Of a DNA stretch of 15,455 nucleotides, positions 15,410 through 15,455 are shown one piece after another (the first letter of the stretch is position 1; every line of letters starts with the position of its first letter). The notes below the pieces were generated by a model, which was given only the letters and a program-made list of their open reading frames with translations, did no database searches and was not told where the DNA came from. This DNA is from an uncultured Ignavibacteria bacterium (GTDB taxonomy: Bacteria; Bacteroidota; Ignavibacteria; Ignavibacteriales; Melioribacteraceae): contig CALGLM010000047.1 in assembly GCA_937930275.1 (NCBI GenBank), positions 1-15,455 of the forward strand, written 5' to 3'. Made by a program: the position numbers and the translations under genes.

Positions 15410-15455
15410 AGATCGGAAGAGCGTCGTGTAGGGAAAGAGTGTAGATCTCGGTGGT
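15410..15455. other. Illumina TruSeq adapter sequence (assembly artefact)
   Basis: From AGATCGGAAGAGCGTCGTGT through GTAGATCTCGGTGGT at the end, these 46 bases equal the start of the standard Illumina universal adapter in read-through orientation. They are not genomic. The homoserine/aspartokinase reading frame is homologous up to this point and loses sense in it. The first base (A, 15410) may be shared with the genome. Confidence 0.97.

Overview
The window is AT-rich bacterial DNA in which every gene I can support lies on the minus strand. It reads from the right edge to the left as a threonine (aspartate-family) block followed by a tryptophan block. Bifunctional ThrA enzymes, the trpE-G-D-C order and a TTGACA/TATTTTGCA-type promoter suggest Bacteroidota or the neighbouring Ignavibacteria/Chlorobi branch. 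That placement is an inference: some genes here have good Shine-Dalgarno sequences, which many Bacteroidota lack. The last 46 bases are Illumina adapter, so the right edge is the end of an assembled contig and not a natural boundary.

Layout, in transcription order: a ThrA-type aspartokinase/homoserine dehydrogenase cut at its N-terminus by the contig end (thrA2, 13087-15409). Next comes a 259-bp regulatory gap with a promoter, a 19-codon threonine/isoleucine-containing leader peptide and an attenuator. Then follow thrA1 (10380-12827), thrB (9432-10370), thrC (8118-9425), asd (7068-8108) and a 1222-residue flavin/iron-sulfur dehydrogenase of the DUF3683 type (3376-7044), with gaps of only 6 to 23 bp. 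A second 255-bp gap holds a TTGACA promoter, a 30-codon leader peptide with four consecutive Trp codons, and a second attenuator. Then trpE (1645-3120), trpG (1098-1664), trpD (91-1101) and the first 27 codons of trpC (1-82) follow, with overlaps or very short gaps.

thrA1, asd, thrB and thrC together supply all five steps from aspartate to threonine. The attenuator upstream would raise their transcription when charged tRNA-Thr (and perhaps tRNA-Ile) is scarce. The trp genes channel chorismate towards tryptophan, and their attenuator would respond to charged tRNA-Trp. In both leaders the peptide stop codon sits inside the 5' arm of the antiterminator, the classic ribosome-position switch. Neither leader peptide is among ordinary-length ORFs, so both would normally be missed.

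The most interesting points are the two complete transcription attenuators; the two tandem ThrA paralogues, one of which has lost the conserved Glu in both ACT regulatory motifs; an aspartate-semialdehyde dehydrogenase of the archaeal/fungal type; and a very large FAD/Fe-S dehydrogenase of unassigned substrate at the end of the threonine operon. I saw no mobile element, CRISPR array, tRNA or rRNA. No gene-free stretch exceeds 300 bases.
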